Source: Kappaphycus alvarezii
Taxonomy: Eukaryota > Rhodophyta > Florideophyceae > Gigartinales > Solieriaceae
DNA: 64,000 nucleotides
Direction: 5' to 3'
NCBI GenBank assembly: GCA_002205965.3
Contig: NADL03000194.1
Location: 1 to 64,000 of the forward strand
Shown: positions 21,968 through 32,211 of the stretch, piece by piece
How the letters are laid out: each line of letters begins with the position of its first letter
Numbering within the stretch: the stretch's first letter is position 1
Made by a program: the position numbers and the translations under genes
Notes under the pieces: generated by a model
What the model saw: the letters and a program-made list of their open reading frames with translations, nothing else
What the model was told of the DNA's origin: nothing
Databases searched by the model: none

Positions 21968-22631
21968 GTGTTCGACTTACGCGCAGGTTGTGACATTGCA
22001 AGACCGTACCTTAACATACCAATTTTATCCGGGATTACAGCCGACCTTATTTTTCATTCATTAAACCAACCAATTTTCCCCCCTTCCAAAACAGGACAAG
22101 GCCGGATATCAGGGCGATGGGAGCCGTCTGTGGCATGGATTATTTCGACGTAACCTTTGTCAACCCGCTCGCTCCGTCCCACGCAAAAGCCAGGGCTTTC
22201 AACCCACTCACAAGCCTCAACGCAGCCTACGCAGAGAAGCAGCGGAAATACCAAGGGTTCCTTGCTGAACTGCCTGGGGGAAACAGGCTGGTTCCTGTTC
22301 CCATCTCCACGCTTGGAGGATGGCATCCGGCGGCGTTCTCCGTCGTCAAGGAACTCGCGAGAACTGTTGCCACTCGCGCAATGGAACGGTTTTCGAAGGT
22401 TAGATGGATTCTTTTACAGCGGCATTCAGCATTGACAGTAACCTCCAATGCCGCTTGTTTGCTGGCTGGCCTCCCTTCCACCTTCTGGTAGATTGGAGTG
22501 CCATCCACAGTTTTCGATGCGTTGTACGGTTTCGCAAATGGCTTGGCCAATATACGGTATCTACGCTCCGGTACAAATTTACTGGGTACCAACCCACATA
22601 TCTACCACAGTAAATTAACCCCCAAGTTCAC

Positions 22632-23085
22632 AAAAACTGCCCAGAAGCTGGAAAGCCACTTGCGTATTGTTAATGTCTATGACACCTTCGAGGAACGGTT
22701 CGAGGGACTGGACTTGAGTAGTGAAGAATTTGTTTGAACGGTCCGAGGAACCGATAGGGGCATTTAGGACACCTGTACCCTCGCTATATTCTTGCTTCAG
22801 CTCCTTCGGATATAGGTGTTAAATGGGCTACGGCCGCGCAGTAGGCCACTAGACCCTGCATTTCGGCAGGGATAGGTGAAAAGGTTTGGGTGTTTTATTC
22901 TTAGAAATATATCTGATCTAGGGATAGGTACATTCCCCTACTGTGGCGTCGATTGTCGAGAGTGTTTCAACAGCGCGGGCGATATGGACGTGCCGCGCAA
23001 TGAATTTACCCGTGATATGGTGCCATAGATGTAGCAACAAGTTATCTACGGTGTCGCCTTCCTGATTACCTGATCGTAGGAGCAA
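22632..23085 (-). pseudogene. RLE-2-like RT/thumb fragment (L6)
   Basis: Reverse-complement homology to RLE-2 at 40010-40440 runs throughout. The motif C region reads LWHHITGKFIARH, so YHDD has become HHIT and the catalytic aspartates are lost. A 42-bp RLE-1 tail insertion interrupts it. The fragment stops at the border of the A+T-rich island. Confidence 0.65.
22878..22919 (-). mobile_element. RLE-1 tail-only insertion (42 bp)
   Basis: Flanked by perfect AGGGATAGGT (22868-22877 and 22920-22929). The uninterrupted site can be read from RLE-2, where GGCAAAGAGAGGTGCAGAC is contiguous. The insert reads GAAAAGGTTTGGGTGTTTTA... and corresponds to the last 42 nt of RLE-1, inverted. This is the shortest insertion seen here. 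Confidence 0.8.
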
Positions 23086-24979
23086 TAATGCGAAAAGACT
23101 TATTTTCTTAACTTCCCGGGGCTATATATGCACTGCCAATAAAACTTTGAACAAATTCAATAGCGTGATTGAAGGCTTCATCCTGATCCACTACGTTAAG
23201 GTTCTAGTTAAGGAGCTGAAACGCAAGTCGGACCCCGTATTTGGAGCCAAACATTAGTAGCCCAGCAGTCTCACTAAGTAGCTTCTCGGATCACAAAGAA
23301 GTCTTTACTTACCGCTCTATCTATCCCGGAGGTGTCTCTACACGTGCGTAACATAACGAAATTCCAAGTACAATCAGAGTGTTTGTGTAGCCAGCAGTCC
23401 TCTTTAGCACATTTGTGAGAATTGTTCTACCCTGAATCTTGTCGCAGTGGCAGTTATCCTACTTTTTTCGAGTCAAAATTAAGTTAATTTGTCGCTTAGT
23501 CGTTCCAGCATTTGTATATATAATTCTGCTGCTCTTAGAAAAATTTCATTCTTGAGCACTACCGAACCCTTGCAATCATCTTCAACATGAGTAGAGGCAG
23601 CTTGAGTAGGGGCGGTAATGGGAGAGGTATGAGAAGCCGAGGCCGAAGTGGAAGTCCTGGAGGTGTATACTGGAGAAGTTAGTGAGTTAGAGGGACTCGA
23701 CATTCTGTGGCGGAAATAAGACTCAAACTGATTCCTCTCGTATTAATGTTAGATTTTAGGAAAAAATATGAAAGAACGAAAAAGAAACCCTTGTGAAGAA
23801 GTTTTTTTAATTTCAGGAAAGGTTGGCTTTTCATGCAACCATTACTAATGATGGTTAATATGGCTACGACGTAATGAGTTTGAAATTTGCAAGTCTCGGA
23901 AAGATATTTTTATTTCGAAACAGATATTTTGAAAGAATGAAACAAGTGGACATGTACCAAAAAAGTAGGAGCCGGAATTTTGTCCTGCTAAAGCTGTGCA
24001 GTGTAAGCTGGGGTAATAATTTGTATCAAAAATTAATTTCAATCCATAAAATTGGTTTCCCTAGACTCGGTGAAACTTAAGTAGCTCATATTTTAGACTC
24101 ACAGTTCGTCTCTTCATTCGAACGCCCGCTGGTTCCATGCATTACTTTCTTCATTAGTTGCTAGCGTTGCTACGTTATCGATTCTCGCTTCAGTTAAAAC
24201 GAAGATTTCAGATTCTCAAAAGCTTTTTCCTCTCTAAATACCACCAATGTTGACGAAATTAAGATTGGATACGTATAAGTCGCTTTTAGTCAGCGCTCTT
24301 CTGTCCGAATGGATGACTTAGAAAATCTGGGAGTAATGAAGTATGGGCTGAAACTCTTGAATTAATAAAACGAGTTTCAGGCTGTATACTGGAAAACGGA
24401 GGTACGTGGAATTTCAGACAGCTTCAAGAACAGGAAAATCTTCTCAATGTAGAAATAACAGCAAAAAGTATAAAAACTCTCCTTTTTGTTCTACTTTGGG
24501 ATTTCGTATATTCATCCTTTCCGTTTTAGTCTGCCGAAATGTATGCAGATGTAAAGCGAAATATACTAAATTGAAACAGGATATATTTTCGAGATATTTC
24601 TACATAACAATGCGACAGAGTAGCTCTTTTAACATATATTATGTTTGCAAAAGTGTTTTTTACACACATTGAAATTGATTCAAAGGGTGTGATTAATAAA
24701 TAAATTCAACTGTATAAACCTTTGGAAGAGAAAATAATACAAAATTTTCTCTTGTAAAAAATCATCTTCTCATAGATATAATCGTAACACTGTGTTTGAC
24801 TGCTGAGAATCTATCGATATGGTCTGTTGGCCGAAAACTGATGATAATCGTTACAAACATTTAAAGAAAATTATGAGGCAAAAATCTAATTAACAATTCT
24901 AGGCGCAATCACAAAAAAACATACTGAAATCCATTCTTTTGTTGAGGCCCGTGAATTTTATTCATCGAGAGTCTTCTAA
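23086..24979. other. Left part of A+T-rich island, no firm gene
   Basis: A+T content rises sharply at about 23090. The one protein-like frame is 23703-23479 (-), 74 aa, Ser/Thr-rich then DDCKGSVVLKNEIFLRAAEL, with a helical end. Otherwise I see only short chance frames. Confidence 0.3.
23479..23703 (-). CDS. Small Ser/Thr-rich ORF, unrecognised
   Basis: MSSPSNSLTSPVYTSRTS ... HVEDDCKGSVVLKNEIFLR ... LYIQMLERLSDKLT. A low-complexity N-terminus is followed by a likely helix. The layout recalls the end of small DNA-binding ORFs of Harbinger-type elements, but no motif supports this. It could be the first exon of something longer. Confidence 0.2.
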   Translation of the reverse strand: MSSPSNSLTSPVYTSRTSTSASASHTSPITAPTQAASTHVEDDCKGSVVLKNEIFLRAAELYIQMLERLSDKLT

Positions 24980-26040
24980 AGCGAACATTAACTGTTTGAC
25001 GATGTTCCTTTTTCTGTTAGTTCCGTTTGGAAAGTGTTCCATGTCTTCCTTCTGGATTTTTATATTCCAATTACTTTAATTATTTCAACTTTTTCAGAAG
25101 AGTAATATCTGGATGGATTGTAGTCTGGAAAATAATTGTCTATTTATTTCTTAGTCTGAACTTCGTAAAGAAAATTAGTGTATACTTTATCGAACGTTTA
25201 GGAGCAGATGTCCTTTCTTATCTATGCATTATTAGCATAAATATATAATTTTAGTAATTTCTTACATTGTATCGGGTCATAGAATTAATAATATTGATTT
25301 TGATGAGCATTTACTAAAATAATTTTTATTTAAATGTATTTAAAGTTCAAACCAGAGTAATTAGTACTTGTTCAATTGAAATAGGTTTCTGGTATCTGAG
25401 TTTGCCAAAACTCCTTAATTTATTTTTCTAGGGCGTCACCAGTTTTCATTACGGATGAATTTTCACAGGGTCTGAACTCTTGGTTGGCGATTTGAAAACT
25501 ATTTGATGAGAAATATTTCAATTCTTTTCAAGGTGTATTTTGTCCATGATTCCACTATCCTGTAATTATAGTAATATTCGCAAGGTAGTACAAAACCTTG
25601 TAGTTAAAAATGAATTTCAGAGATGAGTTCTTGACAATTTTCAGGAAAATTCCGGAGACATATATTCTGTCTGCTAATTGCGTATTGGCGATTACTTACG
25701 CTATTCACAAGGTACATCGATACCAGGAACATTGAAGACGCTTCAAGATCCTCTTCGTACTGCTTGCTTCAAAATGTTTTTTAAAAATTTTTTAAATCCG
25801 GTTTGCACTCTAATTGCCCAATATTTCCACTGATACTTCAAGTGCCTGAAACATTGGTACCAATTTTTCTCCTGGACAGGTCTAGAAAACTATTTCACTG
25901 TACTACCACTCTGGGTGCATATTACACAAAGTACGAAGAAGAAGCCGATTTGTGGAAAAATTGAAGTGCTTGAGTATTCTGAAATATCCTCTACTCTTCG
26001 TGCATGTCATAAAAATAAGAAAAAAATTTAAGCACATCTA
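24980..26040 (+). mobile_element. Old Copia-1 relic (LTR end plus gag)
   Basis: 25440-26030 aligns with Copia-1 at 51300-51910. Examples: AGAAAATTCC/AGGAAAATTCC and ATTGCTAACGCTATTCATAAGG against ATTACTTACGCTATTCACAAGG, then GAAGAAGCCGATTTG in both and CATCTATTATTCGTGCATG against CCTCTACTCTTCGTGCATG. Upstream, 24980-25430 resembles the second half of the Copia-1 LTR (TTATCTGGATGATTG against ATATCTGGATGGATTG). All frames are destroyed. It is much older than the intact Copia-1 and shows that the island is partly made of this family. Confidence 0.55.
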
Positions 26041-26561
26041 TGAATTAAGAGATGTAAATATCTCCGAATAAGTCCAGAACTCTCTGCGTAAAAACTATGG
26101 AAAAACATTTAAGAAAATTTATTATACCACAGAAACCGGCACTTGTAGGTCCATCGAGTTTGAAAGATATATGGATAAATTTTCTATCATGTTTATAGAA
26201 CGATAAAGGAAATGATGAACTTTTGCTTTACATATATATCTATCAAAACAAAGGAATCACTGGAGATGTTAAAAGTGAGGAAAATCTGATTCCGCAATGT
26301 TCTTTATGTCTAAATAGTCACCTACTTTCGCATCAAAATGTTTATCAATTAAAGTTTAAATTATCGAACTGTTTCATTTTGATTTCATTGAAATGGTACT
26401 AGAGAGTATGCGCTATTTCGTTTAGCTTAAGATTCTTCAAGGTTTTCAATGTTTTTTGCTTTACTATGTTCTGATATAGTAATAGAACTATCACAACTAA
26501 CTTTGCAACGAGAAACTATGAGTTGTTTGTTCGAAAGGAAAAAATGATGTAAATTGTCGAG

Positions 26562-26690
26562 TTGACAGTACAGTACAAATAGGCTAACTTAGTAACCTGA
26601 AATCATGACTGGAATTAGAAAGTAAGTGAACCACATTTTTCATTACTTTCTGTCAGTCCTCCAACGATGATGCGCGCGGAGTGGTCTAGT
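26562..26690. repeat. Direct repeat, copy 1 (partner 27543-27690)
   Basis: GACAGTACAGTACAAATAGG ... GGAATTAGAAAGTAAGTGAA ... CACATTTTTCATTA is matched at 27548-27635 with about 85 percent identity by eye. Both copies are followed by a tRNA-like or GTCTAGAA-containing stretch (TGTCTAGAAAGACATAATA / GGTCTAGAACGACATAAAT). Possibly a SINE. Confidence 0.5.
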
Positions 26691-26766
26691 GTCTAGAAAG
26701 ACATAATAAGTTCGTAGGACACGCTTACATGTAAGAGACTGCAGTTCGTAAGGTTGAATCTCAGCT
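26674..26766 (+). other. tRNA-like remnant or SINE head
   Basis: GGAGTGGTCTAGTGTCTAG resembles a pol III A box (TRGYNNARNGG). GTAAGGTTGAATCTCAG about 60 bp later resembles a B box (GGTTCGANTCC). The spacing would fit a tRNA with a long variable arm (Ser/Leu type), but I cannot fold a full cloverleaf. The upstream part is repeated at 27543-27690, so a tRNA-derived SINE is more likely than a functional tRNA gene. Confidence 0.3.
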
Positions 26767-27239
26767 TGGTCTGATAGTTCGAACTTAATGGAGAATTCAA
26801 CAGCTCCAATTCCCGTCTATTACTATTGTCTAACCGTCATAGCACTGTCCTCATATGAATCACATTTTGTCCTCATATGAGGACTGTTTCTGTTACATTT
26901 TGGAAAGAAAGTTTTAGGAAGCCCGAAGTTTTACTGCATAAAAGTTTTTTATACTAAGTTACAGTACAGTAATTCCTACTGCACATTTCCTCGTGTCTGA
27001 GATCCCTACGATAATATGGGCTACATTTAATTCCAAAATGAAGTCGTTTCAGAACTCCTTGCGAAGGCGGAAGTTAGTGACGGAAAATTGCTTTAGCCTT
27101 AACCAGGTCAACAATCTTGAAAAGTTTGTTTTGATCGGCCATGCATACTCATGAACTAATGCGGGGCAAGAAACGCGCTGATGTAAAAAATATATTGAAA
27201 AATAAGTGCTAAAAGTAGTCTCATATGAGACAACGGTCC

Positions 27240-27346
27240 TACATACACTATGGAGAAGTCCTAGGCCTGGCGAAGTGGGTTGGGGAGCCCAGTTAAAGGA
27301 CCGCGGACCTGACCTCGTCCCGAGGCCTCCGCCCGGCCGCTAGGCA
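27240..27346. other. Isolated G+C-rich patch in A+T-rich island
   Basis: About 100 bp (GGTTGGGGAGCCCAGTTAAA ... GGACCTGACCTCGTCCCGAG ... GCCCGGCCGC) stand out from surroundings of roughly 65 percent A+T. GGCCTCGGGACGAGG is a potential hairpin arm. It could be a structured RNA, a SINE body or a fragment of transferred G+C-rich DNA. No coding frame. Confidence 0.3.
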
Positions 27347-27542
27347 AGTGACGAATGCCCTTGTTTACAACAGGTGACATCATTATAAGCGTCCATCCTT
27401 ACACGTGTTGAAATCTGGATGTGAGCGAATATGAGACACCCCTGAAATGAAGAATATGCAGGTATCGAAATTAAATTTCCAGTGAATTTCGATGTATAAT
27501 GAATTAAATTCGAAATAATTACAAAAGGAAAACGAGCGAATT

Positions 27543-27690
27543 CTAGTTGGCAGTACAGTACAAATAGGTTAACTTGGTAACCTGAAATAGGATTAGAATT
27601 AGAAAGTAACTGAACCACATTTTTCATTATTTCCCCCCAGTCCTATGACAGTGCTGTGCTTGACAGTTGGCTTGGGGTCTAGAACGACAT
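27543..27690. repeat. Direct repeat, copy 2 (partner 26562-26690)
   Basis: See copy 1. This copy has GGCAGTACAGTACAAATAGG and ends GGTCTAGAACGACATAAATAGG. The tRNA-like boxes are weaker here. Confidence 0.5.
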
Positions 27691-27699
27691 AAATAGGCC

Positions 27700-29100
27700 A
27701 CAAGTCCGACACGATAAAAATAAATGAACTTTGTGATCATATTTTTTTTGGTGCTCGCATGTACCGAAAACGGAACAGCTCGTAATAATCCGTAACTTGG
27801 TATTTTAAGCATAAGCAAGGAGGTTTCGAGTAAAAATATCTGACCTTTCTGAAGAACACTATTGAAAGAAGCGATTAAAAATGTAAACTATGCACTGTAG
27901 TAACTGCTGCAGTTAGTCTAGTTTACATAGGAAGAAAAGATTTCTAAAGCCTCGTAAATTATTTTCTACTTTTTTGAATACAATTGGAGTTCAAGCTGAA
28001 ACATTCGATAATATTTGACATCACCAAATGTTTAATTTAGTTCAAGTCATGGCTTAATATTACTCTACATGCAGATCGGAAGGAAATGTAGAAACAAATA
28101 CTTAGGACAAGTATCGAGATATTTAACCTCTTCAGAGAAATGTTTTCAAATAATATTAAATGGAAGTGCAGATGCCAAATGTAGTATGATTTTTTTACAG
28201 AACCAGTAACCAGTGTATGATTAAAAATGTTATAAATACTGTGTATATATCCAAAAGTATGAAAATGTAGAGAATAACTGTAAAAATACAGGATGTTAGA
28301 ACTGGTACTGAAAATAAAGATATTTTAAGAGCAACAAAGGCCACGAAGGTATAATTGTATTTTTAAGTATAATTGATTATAATTAGTTAGTATAATTAAT
28401 ATAATAAACTGTTAATCAACTATGTTCTATATTTAATCAATATAGAGATATCTCTTTATTTATATTAATTTGGTTCCATTCCAGATACCGACACAATTTA
28501 TAAACATACATCTAAAAGTTCTTTGGTATTTATTGAACTAAACTTTCAAGAAAATGGTGATATATTTGGTATGCAATCTAGAAGTGATGTTTTTCGAAAT
28601 CTTCTAGGCTCATTTTTCTACAATCAAAGTTTACATTTGGGATAGGATTTCATTTGTGTGAGCTAAATTTTCAAGCAAACGAGATCTTTTGGAAACCAAT
28701 TGGTATGCGGTCGATAAAGGTTTTCTTTGAAATCTGATATTTTCCATTAGTTTTGCAATTGATTTTTGCATTTGTACTTATTTTGACATCAAATTCTGTA
28801 TACATTTTTATAGAAACCACAGTCATGGTATTTTCCTCAATGAGTCTTCAGCGGAACGCCCGAAATCATTATTATCAAATTCACTATATTCTTTTGGAAA
28901 GTTCATCCACAGGATTATCAAAATTTAATTTCAATAAACCATTTACTTTCTTTATTTGGTAGGTAATCCCATTGGCATTAGAGGAATTACGCAGTACAAT
29001 TTTCGTAGCTTTTTAGTAGCCACAATGCCACATACTAAACGATACGAAATTGAAGACTGATTACGAATTTGCTTCGTAGAAAACGGTACTCTACGAAAGT
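27700..29100. other. A+T-rich, no feature supported
   Basis: About 70 percent A+T by eye, with only short chance frames. The stretch TATAATTGATTATAATTAG at 28370-28390 and its surroundings are simple A/T sequence. Confidence 0.4.
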
Positions 29101-29118
29101 GCTTCGCAGCTGGTTGGA

Positions 29119-30060
29119 TTGCAAGCCGGATCTCTACATCTTCACTTCTCGGCTCTTCCCTTCTCTCAAATTATCATCCGGTCCGCCTTACAATGGATAA
29201 TACATAATAATCGCTACAAACCCACCTTCCGCACTCGCCTACTACCAGTTGCAGACAGATTTACTCTAGTGGAGCTAGAGTGTTACTGGAAGAGACTGTT
29301 CTCCCTTCCTTGCAAGATCCCACGCAAAAAAAAAGTCCTAAAATCCCCCTGCATCAAATGCCAAACCCAACAAAGTAACGATCATCGTGATATAAGTGGA
29401 CTACAATCTCTTTTTCATCCAAAAGTTCCCGCCACAAAAGCCGGCAAAACTGAAGAATTTCTCTTTCACGGAAACATTCAAACTTCTACTCTCCAAACGG
29501 TTCGTCAGCATGAGGTGCATCGCGCCTCTCATGGCAAGAACGATAAATCTTTTCAGAAATTACTTGAACTTTCTTTGCAAATGTACCGTCGGTAGTGTGA
29601 AAACAGCAACCGAAACCATCAACTAAGATTTATGGTACAATATCGAGCAATTCTTAAAGCGAGGAAGTTACAAGAAGAAAGAATATGGCAATTTCAAGAA
29701 TTCAGAGATTGACGCTTTACTAGATGATCTTTAAGTCGATCGCGATGACTTTGAACTTGAACGTAAAAAGCAAAGAGATAAGGTGGCGGCTAAAGATGAA
29801 GCGTTACTGTCTGCAGTTGAGCGTATTCAGCAGATTGCTCTCAGGCGCCGATCAGTGACGAAAGAAGGAGCTGCAAATAGCTAAAACCACTACTTGTAAG
29901 AAACGCCGCTAAGAAGATGAAGTAGCCATGATGGACGGCTGGAATAACAATGTGGGTAACATGATGAATACGAGGCGAGATATAGATGCCAGACAACTTG
30001 AGCTCCGTGAAAAGGAACTTGAACTTTAAAGGGGAAATGGAAGAAAAGAAGAAGTAACGG
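29119..30060 (+). pseudogene. Possible Myb/SANT-like companion ORF of a PIF/Harbinger relic
   Basis: Several plus frames (29119-29595, 29396-29626, then about 29630-29885) suggest one frameshifted basic protein. The last part reads IEQFLKRGSYKKKEYGNF, then DFELERKKQRDKVAAKDEAL and LSAVERIQQIALRRRSVTKE, and near 30000 RDIDARQLELREKELEL. These are the charged coiled-coil ends typical of the second protein of PIF/Harbinger elements. No W-x-W Myb triplet is readable, so the DNA-binding part is not proven. It is divergent to the transposase relic at 30311-31388. Confidence 0.4.
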
Positions 30061-30310
30061 GAACAGAATCGGAAGAGTAGCGATCTGCAGTTGAAACTAA
30101 TGCAAGCTTATCAATGAGCTGAACTAGTTCATATTTCCCCGTTGTTACAACCATTATAATGTTGCTGCCAAGTAATTATGTAGTGTGGGTGGCGAAGTGA
30201 GAAATATATTGTAGATTTTTCCTACGCGATAGAGGCATACATAGAAGTTGAGTAATGTAGCTGAAGCTTTGTAAAAACAAAGAAATTGAAGCTTTTCGCA
30301 CCTTCAAGTT

Positions 30311-31388
30311 TTACGAGAAGTCCTGACTGCTCCAGGACATTTTGAGATCTAGATGATTATGCTCTACAGACACTTGAACAGAGCTCTTTTCCGTGTTCAT
30401 CATCTTCTCATTTTCTGGAGCGAACTCACTGAAAAACGGTCGCAAAAGCCAGGTTCTTAAGAGATAAGCCGTGTATCCGTAGATGTAGTACTGAATCCCT
30501 CCTGTTACAAACTTCCATGGCATGATGATTTCCCAGTTACTTTGCCTGAGTAACGTTAGGTTGTGACGGCTGCCAGCTTCAGGCCCATACAGCGCAAATA
30601 TCTTTCCATCCGGGGCACTGATTGTTTGATAGATCAAACAATGCATTCGCTTGTGTCCTGAGTAACAACTTCGTTGACTACTTTCTTGTCCTCCTGGTCA
30701 ACATATCTTGATTCTATTGCAGTCCATGAATCCTATGCACTTGTCCAGAGGTGTTCCTGAGTTGTAAATCGCCTCCGCGTAGGCAGGTGCCCTTCCTGTA
30801 AAGAAATCGCCACGCAGATCCAGCAAGTACCCAAACGTTTCTGTAAAGCCCTCTACGATTTCCCAGAATTTCTCACTCATCTGCGGAGACAAGAGACCAT
30901 ACTTGGTTTATATATCTGTCCAACGCACTGTTGTGGCAAAGCGATGCAAGAAATTACAAGTGGCAGTCAGAGGGTCACAGAGCCATAGATCACGACTTGA
31001 TACGACATTTCATTGCATCATATTGCTTATCTTTGTCAAATATTTCCCCTGGAACCTGAAGTTGATGAGAAATTGTTGCTCCGATAGCAATGTAATGTTG
31101 AACGAAGAAGATTGAACATGTTGCGCACATATTATCATCTTTCATACATTCAAGTGCTACCTGTTGTCGGACTATACTGCAAAGACAACAAATTCGCCAG
31201 GCATGTGTAGTGATAGCGCCTGCAGCGCTCTCGATTTCCAGAGATCCACATTTGCTTATACGAAAGTCTGCAACTCTCATGTTGAAGATGCCAATGCCAG
31301 GGAGAAGGAGAAGAGCGACATCACGAAATCTCTGGCGCAATATGAAGTTGGGCGTTTTCTCGCATTTCTTTCCTGTCATTGGCACCAC
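30311..31388 (-). pseudogene. PIF/Harbinger-type DDE transposase relic
   Basis: Diagnostic blocks in order on the minus strand: SEKFWEIVEGFTETFGYLLD, CIGFMDCNRIKIC (first D block, normally FIDGT), then after a frameshift HKRMHCLIYQTISAPDGKI, FALYGPEAGSRHNLTLLRQS, the block GYTAYLLRTWLLRPF (normally GDxAYxL, here the catalytic D is Y) and VEHNHLDLKMSWSSQD (normally VEWxFG, third acidic residue kept). The upstream frame 31388-30990 may be the helical N-terminus. Dead by frameshifts and loss of the second catalytic aspartate. Terminal inverted repeats and the 3-bp duplication were not found. Confidence 0.65.
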
Positions 31389-31459
31389 GAAACAGCTACG
31401 AAATTCGTTGTGAGTAATTCCTCTACTAGCTCAATGTTTGAAAACATTGATTGCTAACT

Positions 31460-32206
31460 CAATTATTTGCCATTTTACACAGCAAATGTGACGATAGAAG
31501 ATGTTTGGTCGTCCTATCATTTTTCGAAAGTGACAATGACTTTCCTTTTTATTTCTCAAATGGATGAATGCTTGCCTTATTTCCCGTATATATACATTTG
31601 AGGATTATATTTACTTACTGTTCGTATTGGGCTCATTTTGAGCCCTGAATAATCAAGTAGTGCTCGGAGACCATACTTTTCGAAAGATTGACAGCGGACA
31701 GCACCAAGGTCTGAAAAAGAGAGATCATCTTTTCCACATATTCTATAAGATATATGAAGCTCTCAAGGAGGGCTAACAGAAGCACTCGCAACAGAAAAAG
31801 GGCAGAAAATTTCAAACTTGCACAAAAAAATTTCGCTTCATTTTTTTCATTGATTGCTTTCCTTTTTTCTGCGAGACCCCACATGACAAAAAAAATTTTT
31901 TGTTCGAGATATTTATTCAAAAACAAATCTTCGAACTCGTTATATACTTCTATTTCTCTACTGTCAATCGGATCATTGCCCTCATATGAGGACAAAATGT
32001 AGAGCAAATGTTTTAAGTAAAAATCTTTTTTCTCTTTTTTGTGGTGAGAGCATAAAATTATGTAAGTACTTTTCAAAACTTGAAGTAGATGTTTACACAT
32101 TTTGGATTTAAACAAAGTATCTGCGCTACCCAATTGAAAAAAGTGCTATTGACAGAGCAAATGTGGCGTCAACAGAAAACAGAACCGCTAATTATCTGAG
32201 ATGAGA
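31460..32206. other. No gene supported
   Basis: A minus frame of 166 codons (32133-31633) is Lys/Phe/Leu-rich (KKEKKDFYLKHLLYILSSYE) as expected for A+T-rich DNA, with no recognised motif. It could be a relic but cannot be supported. Confidence 0.3.
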
Positions 32207-32211
32207 GAGGT

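Larger units (their letters stand above)
20855..22080. mobile_element. Passenger insertion in RLE-4, with 5-bp duplication
   Basis: L5 is interrupted between EPCVHF (about 20854) and RTRPDIRAMG (22090). The 1.2-kb insert is bordered by CTTCC on both sides (about 20850-20854 and 22081-22085) and has GAAAATT near both ends in inverted order. It is not RLE sequence. It holds an Arg/Pro-rich frame (20835-21605) and an acidic-tailed frame (21587-21967) and contains an internal tandem duplication. I do not recognise the family. It may be a non-autonomous element carrying a captured gene piece. Confidence 0.5.
18100..22631 (+). mobile_element. RLE-4 copy L5, frameshifted, with 1.2-kb insertion
   Basis: Pieces in order: N-terminal region 18125-18601; linker (LWNAGQFQTLWQNA) 18532-18861; RT start 18951-19352 (LRPIAVGETLRRLVSSCL); motif A YALLSVDLKNAFNLCSR at about 19409-19460; motif B LSGLLFALVLHP; motif C DWYHDDGYIVAKH at about 19705-19745; thumb 19822-20477; zinc knuckle region 20324-20850 (LLHCRFGCKRNTRHNNQV). 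After the insertion, the RLE (RPDIRAMG ... DYFDVTFVNPLAPS) is at 22085-22491. The tail ends near 22631 with CAGTAAATT-AACCCCC. At least six frameshifts. Catalytic RT and RLE residues remain in the individual frames. Confidence 0.75.

Noticed and set aside
26674..26766. A functional tRNA gene.
   Set aside because: The A- and B-box-like sequences are imperfect, no complete cloverleaf could be drawn, and the adjacent sequence is repeated.
31633..32133. A 166-codon minus-strand ORF in the A+T-rich island.
   Set aside because: Lys/Phe/Leu-rich composition expected from A+T-rich DNA, and no recognised motif.
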